A stretch of DNA of 5,355 nt from Deltaproteobacteria bacterium (GTDB taxonomy: Bacteria > Desulfobacterota > Desulfobacteria > Desulfobacterales > JAFDCJ01): NCBI GenBank assembly GCA_019310665.1, contig JAFDDW010000190.1, forward strand, positions 1 to 5,355, read 5' to 3'. Made by a program: the position numbers and the translations under genes. Position 1 is the first letter of the stretch; every line of letters begins with the position of its first letter. The notes beneath the pieces are model-generated. The model worked only from the letters and a program-made list of their open reading frames with translations. It ran no database searches and was not told where the DNA came from. Below are positions 1 through 5,305 of this stretch, piece after piece.

Positions 1-34
1 GCAGAATTGACCGACCTTCAAAATTTGTGATATC

Positions 35-290
35 CAGATTACGATATCTGCATTTATGCCAGATTTGTGGTTGCATCTACGTATCTGTGGTTCCCCAGAT
101 GTTGTGGTAATCTCATTATGTATCTGTATCTGAGTGATATTTGGGATTTTCGGTAAGAAAACCTCAAGTTTTGAAAAATGTCAGATTTGCCCACAAAATT
201 CCCAATCCTGTTTCCATCTGAAATAAAATTTGACGCGTCATAATACAATGTGGTATTCATTTAGCCGGTTTATTTTCCTTTCTCTATCTG
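35..290. promoter_or_regulatory. ATCTG/CAGAT-rich upstream region
   Basis: The first 324 bases hold no convincing gene. The pentamer ATCTG or its complement CAGAT occurs ten times, starting at 35, 46, 60, 83, 96, 122, 128, 182, 216 and 286. Fewer than one would be expected by chance in a random-base stretch of this size. Two copies form an inverted pair, CAGAT-N6-ATCTG (35-50), and two are tandem six bases apart (122-132). Several are followed by TGTGG or TTGTGG, suggesting degenerate longer repeats at 60-70, 83-90 and 96-107. The arrangement could be an operator array for a regulator of the downstream permease, or a decayed repeat. No known regulator site was recognised. Confidence 0.3.
230..259 (+). 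promoter_or_regulatory. Weak candidate promoter with palindrome, upstream of the permease
   Basis: TTGACG at 230-235 matches five of six bases of a sigma-70 -35 box. It overlaps a perfect 10-base palindrome, TGACGCGTCA, at 231-240. With an 18-base spacer the -10 box would be TATTCA (254-259), only a three-of-six match, so the promoter call is weak. The palindrome could be a repressor half-site overlapping the -35 box, but a palindrome of this length also occurs by chance in a few kilobases. Confidence 0.2.
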
Positions 291-324
291 ACCAGCAGCG
301 ACACTTTAGGGTATTCATTACACT

Positions 325-1227
325 ATGAAATTACATAATGCTTCGGGAAACTTTGCAGCGTTTATTGCTGCGGGCCTGTTTGGCGCATCTGTAGTCGCTA
401 CCCGTGTGGCAGTTCAGGAAATTCCGCCACTGAATTTAGCGGTTCTCCGATTCGGTCAAGGAGGCTTGATATTGTTCCTATGCCTTTTAATTGGTGCAAG
501 GGATCTCCTTAAAGTTAAGTGGCATGATTTACCATTCCTTGTCCTTCTCGGTGCCATTTTCTTTGCTGTTTTCCCGCTGACATTCAATATTAGCCTCCGC
601 CTTACCGAGGCTTCAAGAGGTGCCCTGATGCTGGCCACCATGCCTATATGGAGCGCGTTGCTGGCTCGCGCGGCACGAAAGGAACGGCTGAACCTTCGAC
701 AGATTGCCGGTATCCTGTTCACGTTCACTGGAGTGGGGATAGTTCTTGCTGAGCGAGGACTGAATTGGCAGGGGACTACGTTGGCGTTGGCCGGAGATGG
801 ACTTATGCTCCTGACAGCCCTTTGTGGAGCAATATATGGCGTTTTAGCGCAACGGATGCTGGCTCGCTATTCTGCACTGACCGTAACTATGTATGCGATG
901 TTGTTCGGAACGTTCCTTCTCTTTCCAGCCGCTCTTGTTGAAGGTCTCCCTCAAGCGTTCGTTCGGATAGATGGGAAAGTAGCGGTTCTTATCCTCTTTC
1001 TGGGGATTTTTGGTGGAGCCCTTGGTTATTTCTTATGGACATTTGCCCTGACTCGCCTGACACCGACACAAGTAGCGGTCTATGTGAACGTGAACCCGAT
1101 AGTGGCAATCATTTTGGGGGCGGTCATCTTGGCGGAAAAACTCACTGGCGTCTTTGTAGTTGGCTTTGTGGCTGTTGTGGTTGGTGTATTGTTTGTTAAC
1201 TGGCCAAGAAGGATTGAGTCGGAATAG
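325..1227 (+). CDS. EamA/DMT-superfamily permease (ten-helix metabolite transporter)
   Basis: This is an inner-membrane transporter of the drug/metabolite transporter superfamily, RhaT/EamA type. Members usually move small metabolites or amino acids, often outward; the substrate cannot be read here. The 300-residue length is typical. Two tandem EamA repeats are visible, roughly residues 8-142 and 153-293, each with about five hydrophobic helices. The second repeat has the typical end: LTPTQVAVYVNVNPIVA (246-261), then a glycine-containing helix and the conserved AEKL (270-273). The first repeat has the matching EASRGALMLATMPIWSALLA block (95-114). The start ATG has only a distant AGGG (308-311) in front, so initiation is probably weak, but the N-terminus fits the family. 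A ketopantoate reductase-like gene follows after 86 bases on the same strand with no terminator between, so co-transcription is plausible. Family assignment is firm; function is unknown. Confidence 0.92.
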   Translation: MKLHNASGNFAAFIAAGLFGASVVATRVAVQEIPPLNLAVLRFGQGGLILFLCLLIGARDLLKVKWHDLPFLVLLGAIFFAVFPLTFNISLRLTEASRGALMLATMPIWSALLARAARKERLNLRQIAGILFTFTGVGIVLAERGLNWQGTTLALAGDGLMLLTALCGAIYGVLAQRMLARYSALTVTMYAMLFGTFLLFPAALVEGLPQAFVRIDGKVAVLILFLGIFGGALGYFLWTFALTRLTPTQVAVYVNVNPIVAIILGAVILAEKLTGVFVVGFVAVVVGVLFVNWPRRIESE

Positions 1228-1303
1228 CACTTCTCCTCAAAATGAAATTGTTTTATTATTGGTTTATATAGTTAACCGAAATAGATTATGATTTATTTCT
1301 GAT

Positions 1304-1308
1304 GGAGG
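1304..1308 (+). promoter_or_regulatory. Shine-Dalgarno fixing the reductase start at 1314
   Basis: GGAGG lies five bases before ATG 1314. An upstream in-frame ATG at 1302 overlaps this site and would add four residues (MEVS) before the nucleotide-binding strand. That ATG has no ribosome binding site of its own, so 1314 is preferred. Confidence 0.8.
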
Positions 1309-1313
1309 TTTCT

Positions 1314-2258
1314 ATGCGAATAGCTATTTTTGGTACAGGTGGTGTCGGTGGTTATTTTGGCGGACGACTGGCTCAGACTGGGGCAGATGTTGTATTTATT
1401 GCTCGTGGTGAACATCTGCAGGCTATGCGCCAACACGGCCTTAAGATCGATAGTATAAAAGGCGATTTTGTTGTGCATCCAATCCAAGCCACTGAGGATC
1501 CAGAAGAAATCGATCCGGTAGATGTGGTATTAGTTGGAGTCAAGGCCTGGCAGGTATCGGAGGCAGCGCAGGCTATGCGCCCTATGGTTGGGCCAGAAAC
1601 ATTTGTGGTACCGTTACTAAATGGAGTTGAGGCACCAACTCAACTGGCAGAGGTACTCGGTAATGAGCATGTAGTAGGAGGATTGTGTGGCTGTATTAGT
1701 TTTATTGCTGGACCGGGCCATATACGCCACGTGGGCGCAGACCCCTTCATACATTTTGGTGAACTGGATAACCGCTATAGTGAACGAGTTGAAAGTCTAC
1801 ACCGAGCTTATGCACAGGCAACAGGGGTAACAGTAGAAATTCCGCCCGACATTCAGGTTGCTATGTGGCGCAAATTCCTAATGGTTGCCTCTTGGAGTGG
1901 AATAGGTTCGATAACACGCGCACCGTTGGGCACATTTCTTGGCCTACCAAGGACCCGTCAAATGTTACAGGAAGTAATGCAAGAGGTTTTCAGCGTAGCT
2001 CACGCCCGCGACATCGCTCTCCCAAAAGATGTTGTTGGCAAAACATTAGCTTTTATGGATAGCTTACCGCCCAGTGGAACAGCTTCAATGCAGCGAGATA
2101 TTATGGGAGGTCGTCCTTCAGAACTTGAGGCGCAGACTGGGGCAGCAGTTCGACTGGGTCAAGCAGCGGGAGTGGCGACCCCACTGAATACCTTTATCTA
2201 TAATAGTCTATTGCCATTGGAGTTAAAGGCAAGAGGCCAAGTGCAATTCACGATTTGA
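1314..2258 (+). CDS. 2-dehydropantoate 2-reductase family oxidoreductase (PanE/ApbA-like)
   Basis: This cytoplasmic NADPH-dependent reductase belongs to the ketopantoate reductase family, whose namesake reduces 2-dehydropantoate to pantoate in pantothenate/CoA synthesis. Counting from ATG 1314 it has 314 residues, a normal length. The N-terminal Rossmann fold starts MRIAIFGTGGVGG, with G7-x-G9-x-x-G12. VGVKAW (75-79) and LLNG (101-104) are the usual substrate- and cofactor-site segments. The C-terminal helical domain has the expected catalytic lysine K187 in MWRKF, then SGIGSITRAPLG, and SMQRD...GRPSELE (258-272). In E. coli PanE an asparagine (N180) sits four residues after the lysine; here that position is V191, and the N184 equivalent is S195. 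The protein therefore belongs to the divergent KFL-SGxG subgroup, where the true substrate may differ from ketopantoate, so I give no gene symbol. A permease gene lies just upstream on the same strand. Confidence 0.92.
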   Translation: MRIAIFGTGGVGGYFGGRLAQTGADVVFIARGEHLQAMRQHGLKIDSIKGDFVVHPIQATEDPEEIDPVDVVLVGVKAWQVSEAAQAMRPMVGPETFVVPLLNGVEAPTQLAEVLGNEHVVGGLCGCISFIAGPGHIRHVGADPFIHFGELDNRYSERVESLHRAYAQATGVTVEIPPDIQVAMWRKFLMVASWSGIGSITRAPLGTFLGLPRTRQMLQEVMQEVFSVAHARDIALPKDVVGKTLAFMDSLPPSGTASMQRDIMGGRPSELEAQTGAAVRLGQAAGVATPLNTFIYNSLLPLELKARGQVQFTI

Positions 2259-2316
2259 TATCATTTGCGGACGCATATGAATAGGGAATACAATGGATTA
2301 CATCCTGCCCGACCAC

Positions 2317-2389
2317 CATCTAACGAACAGCTACGGGGGATGTCAAAAAGCTGCGCTTTTCTCCACCCCTGAGCCAAACGTTACAGATG
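2317..2389. other. Long imperfect hairpin resembling an integron attC site
   Basis: This spacer segment folds into an extended imperfect stem. CATCTAACG (2317-2325) pairs with CGTTacAGATG (2379-2389, two-base bulge). GCT (2330-2332) pairs with AGC (2372-2374). GGGGGA (2335-2340) pairs with TCCaCCC (2362-2368, one bulged base). AAAAGC (2346-2351) pairs with GCTTTT (2355-2360) around a three-base loop. The outer box ATCTAAC (2318-2324) fits the attC R'' consensus RYYYAAC. The opposite box GTTACAG (2380-2386) keeps the GTT core but misses GTTRRRY at two positions. Total size, bulged bases, and position about 60 bases after a gene's stop codon all fit a cassette-type site. No integrase or second site is visible, so a degenerate or unrelated hairpin remains possible. 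Confidence 0.35.
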
Positions 2390-2486
2390 TCTCCAACGGA
2401 GTTGTACCCACACAATATTTCAAGTCGGATAGCTTAGTGAGCTAGAGCCGCGTTGTGATATCATCGGTATTATTAAAAATGTAGAG

Positions 2487-2535
2487 ATTCAAGTATCATT
2501 CAAAGATGGTTGAATTCTATACATTACCATTCAAC
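2487..2535. promoter_or_regulatory. ATTCAA/TTGAAT hexamer cluster (possible operator)
   Basis: Within 49 bases ATTCAA occurs at 2487, 2498 and 2529, and its complement TTGAAT at 2510. The first two copies are 11 bases apart, about one helical turn. The last two extend to a 7-base inverted repeat, GTTGAAT (2509-2515) and ATTCAAC (2529-2535), with a 13-base spacer. The cluster ends about 90 bases before the helicase -35 box, compatible with an activator or repressor site, but no specific regulator is recognised. The surrounding spacer (2390-2620) is AT-rich and shows no gene I can support. Confidence 0.25.
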
Positions 2536-2624
2536 GCAAATTCTGGCATTAATTGGCTAGCAATCCGTTATCGTACGCTTAACTACGGGTATTTTATTTT
2601 TATTAAAAATATTACATAATTAGC

Positions 2625-2653
2625 TTGACAGCAATCCCAGCTGCCTGTATGAT
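2625..2653 (+). promoter_or_regulatory. Near-consensus sigma-70 promoter for the helicase gene
   Basis: A perfect TTGACA (2625-2630) is separated by exactly 17 bases from TATGAT (2648-2653), a five-of-six -10 box. Transcription should start near 2659-2661. This is by far the best promoter in the window. It lies about 100 bases before the helicase start codon and creates a leader that contains an intrinsic terminator. Confidence 0.85.
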
Positions 2654-2698
2654 CCCCTAAAATTTGCAGTGTTCCTGGTTGTAACTAAAAATCACGTA

Positions 2699-2729
2699 AG
2701 CCCCGGAATAATCCGGGGCTTTTTTTATT
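2699..2729 (+). terminator. Intrinsic terminator inside the helicase leader (probable attenuator)
   Basis: AGCCCCGGA (2699-2707) and TCCGGGGCT (2712-2720) form a perfect 9-bp, GC-rich stem with an ATAA loop, extendable by A2698-T2721. Seven consecutive T (2720-2726) and then ATT follow. This is a textbook Rho-independent terminator. It sits about 40 bases after the predicted transcription start and 24 bases before the helicase start codon, so full expression requires read-through. A competing pairing is possible: TTCCtGG (2672-2678) can pair with CCcGGAA (2702-2708) with one mismatch, using up the left terminator arm. Alternatively the unit makes a roughly 65-nt small RNA with the helicase expressed by read-through. 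Confidence 0.85.
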
Positions 2730-2740
2730 GGAACACAGAA

Positions 2741-2746
2741 AGAAGG
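2741..2746 (+). promoter_or_regulatory. Shine-Dalgarno supporting a TTG start at 2753
   Basis: AGAAGG lies six bases before TTG 2753, a good spacing. The frame stays open back to GTG 2669, but that codon has no ribosome binding site. Starting there would translate through the terminator hairpin and add 28 residues that do not look like the family. Confidence 0.75.
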
Positions 2747-2752
2747 TATTTA

Positions 2753-3976
2753 TTGAACTTTGAAACATTTAATTTTCATCCCTCCGTTGCCGCAGGCGTT
2801 ACAGCGGCGGGTTATGAAACCCCGACCCCGATTCAGGCTCGGGCAATCCCGCAGGTACTCAATGGGCGTGATGTAATGGGTCTGGCCCAAACCGGCACCG
2901 GTAAAACGGCGGTATTCGTTCTGCCGATACTCAATCGACTGGTGGGGAGCAAATACGGATGCGTTCGCGCCCTGATAATCGCCCCCACCCGTGAATTGGC
3001 CGAACAGATTCATCAGGCTATCGAAACCCTGGGTCGTAAGACGCGCATAAGAAGTGTTGCTGTTTACGGCGGCGTGGGAATTAATCCGCAGATTCAGAAA
3101 CTGAAGCATGCCGATATTGTTGTTGCCTGCCCTGGACGGCTTCTTGACCATATCGGACGTCATAGCATCGATCTTTCCCAACTGGAAGTGCTGGTTATAG
3201 ATGAAGCCGACCAGATGCTCGACATGGGATTTATTCCTGATATCCGCCGAATTTTAAAACATCTTCCAAGGAAGCGCCAGACACTGGTCTTCTCGGCTAC
3301 CATGCCCCCCGTAATCCGTCGGTTGGCCGGGGATATCCTGCGAGATCCGGACACTGTCCAGGTGGGAATCACCGCACCTGCTGATACCGTCAGTCATGCG
3401 CTCTACCCCGTAAACCAGCATTTAAAAACAGCGCTATTGTTAAATCTGCTGGGAAGCACCAAACCCAAATCTGTGTTGGTCTTTACCCGAACCAAACATC
3501 GCGCCAAGAACCTGGGGAAAAAGCTTGTTGCCGCAGGATACCGATCGACTTCACTGCAGGGAAACCTTTCCCAAACTCGCCGTCAGGCAGCACTCGACGG
3601 TTTTCGCGACGGAAAATTTCAGATTTTGGTGGCTACCGATATCGCGGCTCGGGGCATCGATGTTACCCAGATTTCTCATGTCATCAACTATGATATTCCT
3701 TCCACCGCCGAGGCTTACATTCATCGCATTGGACGGACAGGCCGGGCGACTCACAGCGGCGAAGCATTTACCCTGGTTACTGGAGAAGACAAAGACATGG
3801 TGCAGGCCATAAATCGAATTATCGGTTCTAAAGTCGAGCAACGCTTCTTATCTACTTTTGACTACGGATCACCGATATCCAACCGCGAGAGTCGTTCCCG
3901 GTGGAAAGGAAAATTGCAATGGAAATTATCCGGAGTAAATAAAAGACCGAGCAATATTGGCTTGGTAAAAAGCTAA
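2753..3976 (+). CDS. rhlE: DEAD-box ATP-dependent RNA helicase, RhlE type
   Basis: This cytoplasmic ATP-dependent RNA helicase remodels RNA duplexes in ribosome assembly, RNA turnover and cold adaptation. From the TTG start it has 407 residues; NFETFNFHPSVAAGV is a typical RhlE N-terminus. All core motifs are present in order: Q motif with F6 and PTPIQ (24-28); Walker A AQTGTGKT (45-52); APTREL (77-82); GG (106-107); CPGR (126-129, C replacing the usual T of TPGR); DEAD (150-153); SAT (181-183); VLVFTRTK (241-248); ATDIAARGID (294-303); YIHRIGRTGR (322-331). The tail after about residue 365 is short and basic, shorter than in many RhlE proteins. It is preceded by its own strong promoter and an in-leader terminator, implying conditional expression. 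No gene follows it closely on the same strand apart from an unrecognised fragment. The family is certain; the RhlE subgroup is very likely. Confidence 0.95.
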   Translation: MNFETFNFHPSVAAGVTAAGYETPTPIQARAIPQVLNGRDVMGLAQTGTGKTAVFVLPILNRLVGSKYGCVRALIIAPTRELAEQIHQAIETLGRKTRIRSVAVYGGVGINPQIQKLKHADIVVACPGRLLDHIGRHSIDLSQLEVLVIDEADQMLDMGFIPDIRRILKHLPRKRQTLVFSATMPPVIRRLAGDILRDPDTVQVGITAPADTVSHALYPVNQHLKTALLLNLLGSTKPKSVLVFTRTKHRAKNLGKKLVAAGYRSTSLQGNLSQTRRQAALDGFRDGKFQILVATDIAARGIDVTQISHVINYDIPSTAEAYIHRIGRTGRATHSGEAFTLVTGEDKDMVQAINRIIGSKVEQRFLSTFDYGSPISNRESRSRWKGKLQWKLSGVNKRPSNIGLVKS

Positions 3977-4149
3977 CAGACAAAGAAAGATTGCGCGCCT
4001 TGCTCGCTATAAGATCAATGTATATTGGATATGCATTAGGATTCAAAGAGGCAACTTTCAACCATTATGAAGATCTTTCAAGAATTAATAAGGATGCGTC
4101 GATAAAAGCTGCGGTAAAAAGTGCTGATAAAATTTTGAAGCAAAAATAA
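3943..4149 (+). pseudogene. Unrecognised open fragment or small protein after the helicase
   Basis: A frame open for 68 codons ends at TAA 4147-4149 and overlaps the last 11 helicase codons in a different frame. Its sequence looks protein-like, with a charged segment (LGKKLTDKERLRALLAI), then a small hydrophobic patch (MYIGYALGF), then lysine-rich helices (ASIKAAVKSADKILKQK). The only starts are TTG 3991 (52 residues) and ATG 4018 (43 residues), neither with a clear ribosome binding site. It could be the 3' end of a truncated gene or a small unannotated protein. I do not recognise the family, and chance cannot be excluded. Confidence 0.3.
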
Positions 4150-4234
4150 TCTAAAGTCAGGCACTACTCAGGGCGAGATGGTTTGAATTGATTGCAAGAT
4201 CTACAGCGAGTCCTTTTCTTCACGGAGGCAACAT

Positions 4235-4396
4235 TCAATGGGTTTGTTTGATGAGCTCCTCAATTTTTTTCCGGCATTTTCTTATCTCTGCCTCCGCCCA
4301 TTCACGTTCTACAATTCTGGAAATACTTTCAGCAATCGCACCAATTAATTGTTTTTCTTCTTCAAGGAATAACGCCTTCTCAATTTCTGATTTTTT
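4235..4396 (-). pseudogene. Sensor-kinase fragment (end of GAF domain plus coiled-coil linker)
   Basis: Reading the minus strand from 4396 down to the TGA at 4237-4235 gives 53 residues. They begin KKSEIEKALFLEEEKQLIGA and continue with IAESISRIVEREWAEAEIRK, then CRKKIEELIKQTH. The pattern FLxEEkxLIxAIAExIxRIvER followed by a charged heptad-like helix is characteristic of the last helix of GAF-type sensor domains and the linker into a PAS or kinase module. There is no start codon: the frame closes with TAA at 4399-4397, next to a run of eight A (4391-4398). No histidine-kinase or receiver domain follows. I infer a decayed remnant of a larger signalling protein, truncated at both ends. Confidence 0.55.
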
Positions 4397-4440
4397 TTAA
4401 TTTTTGTTATTGGGGGCAGCTATGATTTTTCTTGGCTTTT

Positions 4441-4514
4441 GATTGTGGATTGCGTTTGCTAATCAAACAGGGATTTTGGGAGGCGGCGATTGTGGATGCA
4501 TAGCCGTTATCGCC
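4441..4514. repeat. 10-base direct repeat plus 6-base inverted repeat in a gene-free spacer
   Basis: GATTGTGGAT occurs at 4441-4450 and again at 4488-4497, 47 bases apart. The second copy overlaps GGCGAT (4485-4490), which is inverted as ATCGCC at 4509-4514. The whole stretch between the kinase fragment and the SYLF gene (4397-4607) otherwise shows no gene or RNA I can support. The repeats could be debris of a mobile element, or chance. Confidence 0.25.
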
Positions 4515-4574
4515 ACTTCTCAAATCTTGGATATTGCTTGATGTAATGAAAAGAGTGGGACTAATGGTTTAAAT

Positions 4575-4593
4575 ATTGGGTTACGCAACCAAT
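4575..4593 (-). terminator. Weak hairpin downstream of the SYLF gene
   Basis: ATTGGgTT (4575-4582) and AACCAAT (4587-4593) form a 7-bp stem with one bulged base. It lies 14 bases beyond the SYLF stop codon in the direction of transcription. It lacks a proper U-run on the minus strand (ATATTTAAACC follows), so termination here would be inefficient or Rho-assisted. Confidence 0.2.
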
Positions 4594-4607
4594 TGTCAGA
4601 AGACTAA

Positions 4608-5195
4608 TCAGTTGAGATCATCGTCTTTATAATATTTGGTCCCCTTGCCGGTTAGCTCCAGCGCCAGCCCGTCGTCGGTAAGCTGGTATAACCAGATACC
4701 GGGGGATACCGACATGGCACCGGCAAACGCACCACCCTCATCACTCAGCTTGGCCGCAGCCGAGGTCTGACCCCCGAACTCCCATCCCGAGTTGATGAAT
4801 TCAGTCACATCCTTATGGTTTTCAAACACCCACACAAGTCTGAACTTTTTAATGCCCATGCCGATTCCCGCCTGCAGCTCGACCATTTTCATGAAGGTTT
4901 CCTTTTTGGTCTTGTTGTCGAAAATGATGCCCTCCCCACTGCCACCGCCGGCGACAAATATTTTCATTCCGAAATTGCTGAAAACAGCGTAACCAGCTGA
5001 TTTAGAAACCGCTTTTTTGGTCGAAGGCTGCACTTTGTACAATCGAGCAAGCGTTTCTTTTGCCATTTTGCGGATGTCTGCTTTTTCCTGCTTGATTTCT
5101 TCTTTGCTATCCGCCCACAAAGGCACAGCGGTTACTGTGAAACTCAGCAACAGTGTAATGGAGATGGTTATGATAAAAATTTTTGCTTGATTCAT
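4608..5195 (-). CDS. Secreted SYLF-domain (Ysc84-like) lipid-binding protein
   Basis: This exported protein belongs to the SYLF/Ysc84 family, which binds lipids in eukaryotes and is a common, poorly understood periplasmic protein in bacteria. Counting from ATG at 5195 it has 195 residues, near the usual length. Residues 1-28 are a signal peptide: a short basic start (MNQAK), a hydrophobic core, and probable cleavage after PLWA; there is no lipobox cysteine. The SYLF domain covers about 45-192, with the hallmark blocks SAGYAVFSNFGMKIFVAGGG (66-85), GEGIIFDN (88-95), FINSGWEFGGQTSAAA (133-148) and the C-terminal GIWLYQLTDDGLALELTGKG (166-185) ending TKYYKDDDLN. An in-frame ATG at 5228 would add 11 charged residues before the signal peptide and is rejected because a perfect ribosome binding site precedes 5195. 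The gene appears monocistronic here. Its cellular role is not known. Confidence 0.93.
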   Translation of the reverse strand: MNQAKIFIITISITLLLSFTVTAVPLWADSKEEIKQEKADIRKMAKETLARLYKVQPSTKKAVSKSAGYAVFSNFGMKIFVAGGGSGEGIIFDNKTKKETFMKMVELQAGIGMGIKKFRLVWVFENHKDVTEFINSGWEFGGQTSAAAKLSDEGGAFAGAMSVSPGIWLYQLTDDGLALELTGKGTKYYKDDDLN

Positions 5196-5203
5196 TTTGT
5201 TTT

Positions 5204-5210
5204 CCTCCTT
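5204..5210 (-). promoter_or_regulatory. Strong Shine-Dalgarno of the SYLF gene
   Basis: On the minus strand AAGGAGG (plus-strand CCTCCTT) lies eight bases before ATG 5195. It matches the full anti-Shine-Dalgarno core, fixes the start over the ATG at 5228, and predicts efficient translation. Confidence 0.85.
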
Positions 5211-5228
5211 TTTGGGTGATAATTCCAA

Positions 5229-5260
5229 AGCCCCGGTTTCCTCTTTTCAGGGCTGGGGTT
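5229..5260 (-). promoter_or_regulatory. Hairpin in the SYLF leader
   Basis: AGCCC (5229-5233) and GGGCT (5250-5254) are inverted. An alternative pairing joins CCCC (5231-5234) with GGGG (5255-5258). The two pairings are mutually exclusive and lie about 20 bases upstream of the ribosome binding site in the expected mRNA. The loop is large and no U-run follows, so this is not a good terminator. A leader-control role is possible but speculative. Confidence 0.2.
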
Positions 5261-5278
5261 GCAGAATTGATTAAAGCA

Positions 5279-5305
5279 GCAGCCGTGCTATAAAGCGTCG
5301 GCTGC
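5279..5305. repeat. Inverted repeat upstream of the SYLF gene
   Basis: GCAGCCG (5279-5285) and CGGCTGC (5299-5305) form a perfect 7-bp stem. An inner GCT/AGC pairing (5287-5289 with 5294-5296) leaves a 4-base loop. There is no U-run on either strand, so an operator or processing hairpin is more likely than a terminator. It lies about 84 bases upstream of the SYLF start codon. No clear sigma-70 promoter for that gene was found in 5196-5355. Confidence 0.35.

Noticed and set aside
54..260. Minus-strand frame of 68 codons in the upstream region
   Set aside because: It has no recognisable domain, no clear ribosome binding site and a composition dominated by the ATCTG-type repeats. It is best explained as a chance open frame.
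1264..1292. Promoter for the reductase gene with TATGAT at 1287-1292
   Set aside because: The -10 box is good, but the sequence 17 bases upstream (TTATAT) matches the -35 consensus at only two positions, so it is not claimed as a promoter.
2293..2445. 50-codon plus-strand frame starting at ATG 2293 with AGGG upstream
   Set aside because: It runs straight through the long hairpin at 2317-2389 and has no recognisable features. The structure explains the sequence better than coding does.
2506..2619. 37-codon plus-strand frame starting at ATG 2506
   Set aside because: It has no ribosome binding site and no recognisable family, and it ends just before the helicase promoter in AT-rich DNA. Chance is likely.
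2669..2752. GTG 2669 as the helicase start
   Set aside because: It has no ribosome binding site, would translate through the terminator hairpin, and adds residues unlike the family. TTG 2753 has a good site and gives a standard RhlE N-terminus.
3551..3841. 96-codon minus-strand frame inside the helicase gene
   Set aside because: It lies entirely within a fully conserved helicase coding region and has no independent support.
4188..4400. Plus-strand frame of 70 codons
   Set aside because: It is the antisense shadow of the sensor-kinase-like fragment on the minus strand, which has far better family resemblance.
1..5270. GCAGAATTGA at both 1-10 and 5261-5270, as possible long-distance direct repeats bounding an element
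   Set aside because: Several exact 10-base matches are expected by chance in a window this size. The flanks do not extend the match and no mobility gene is present.
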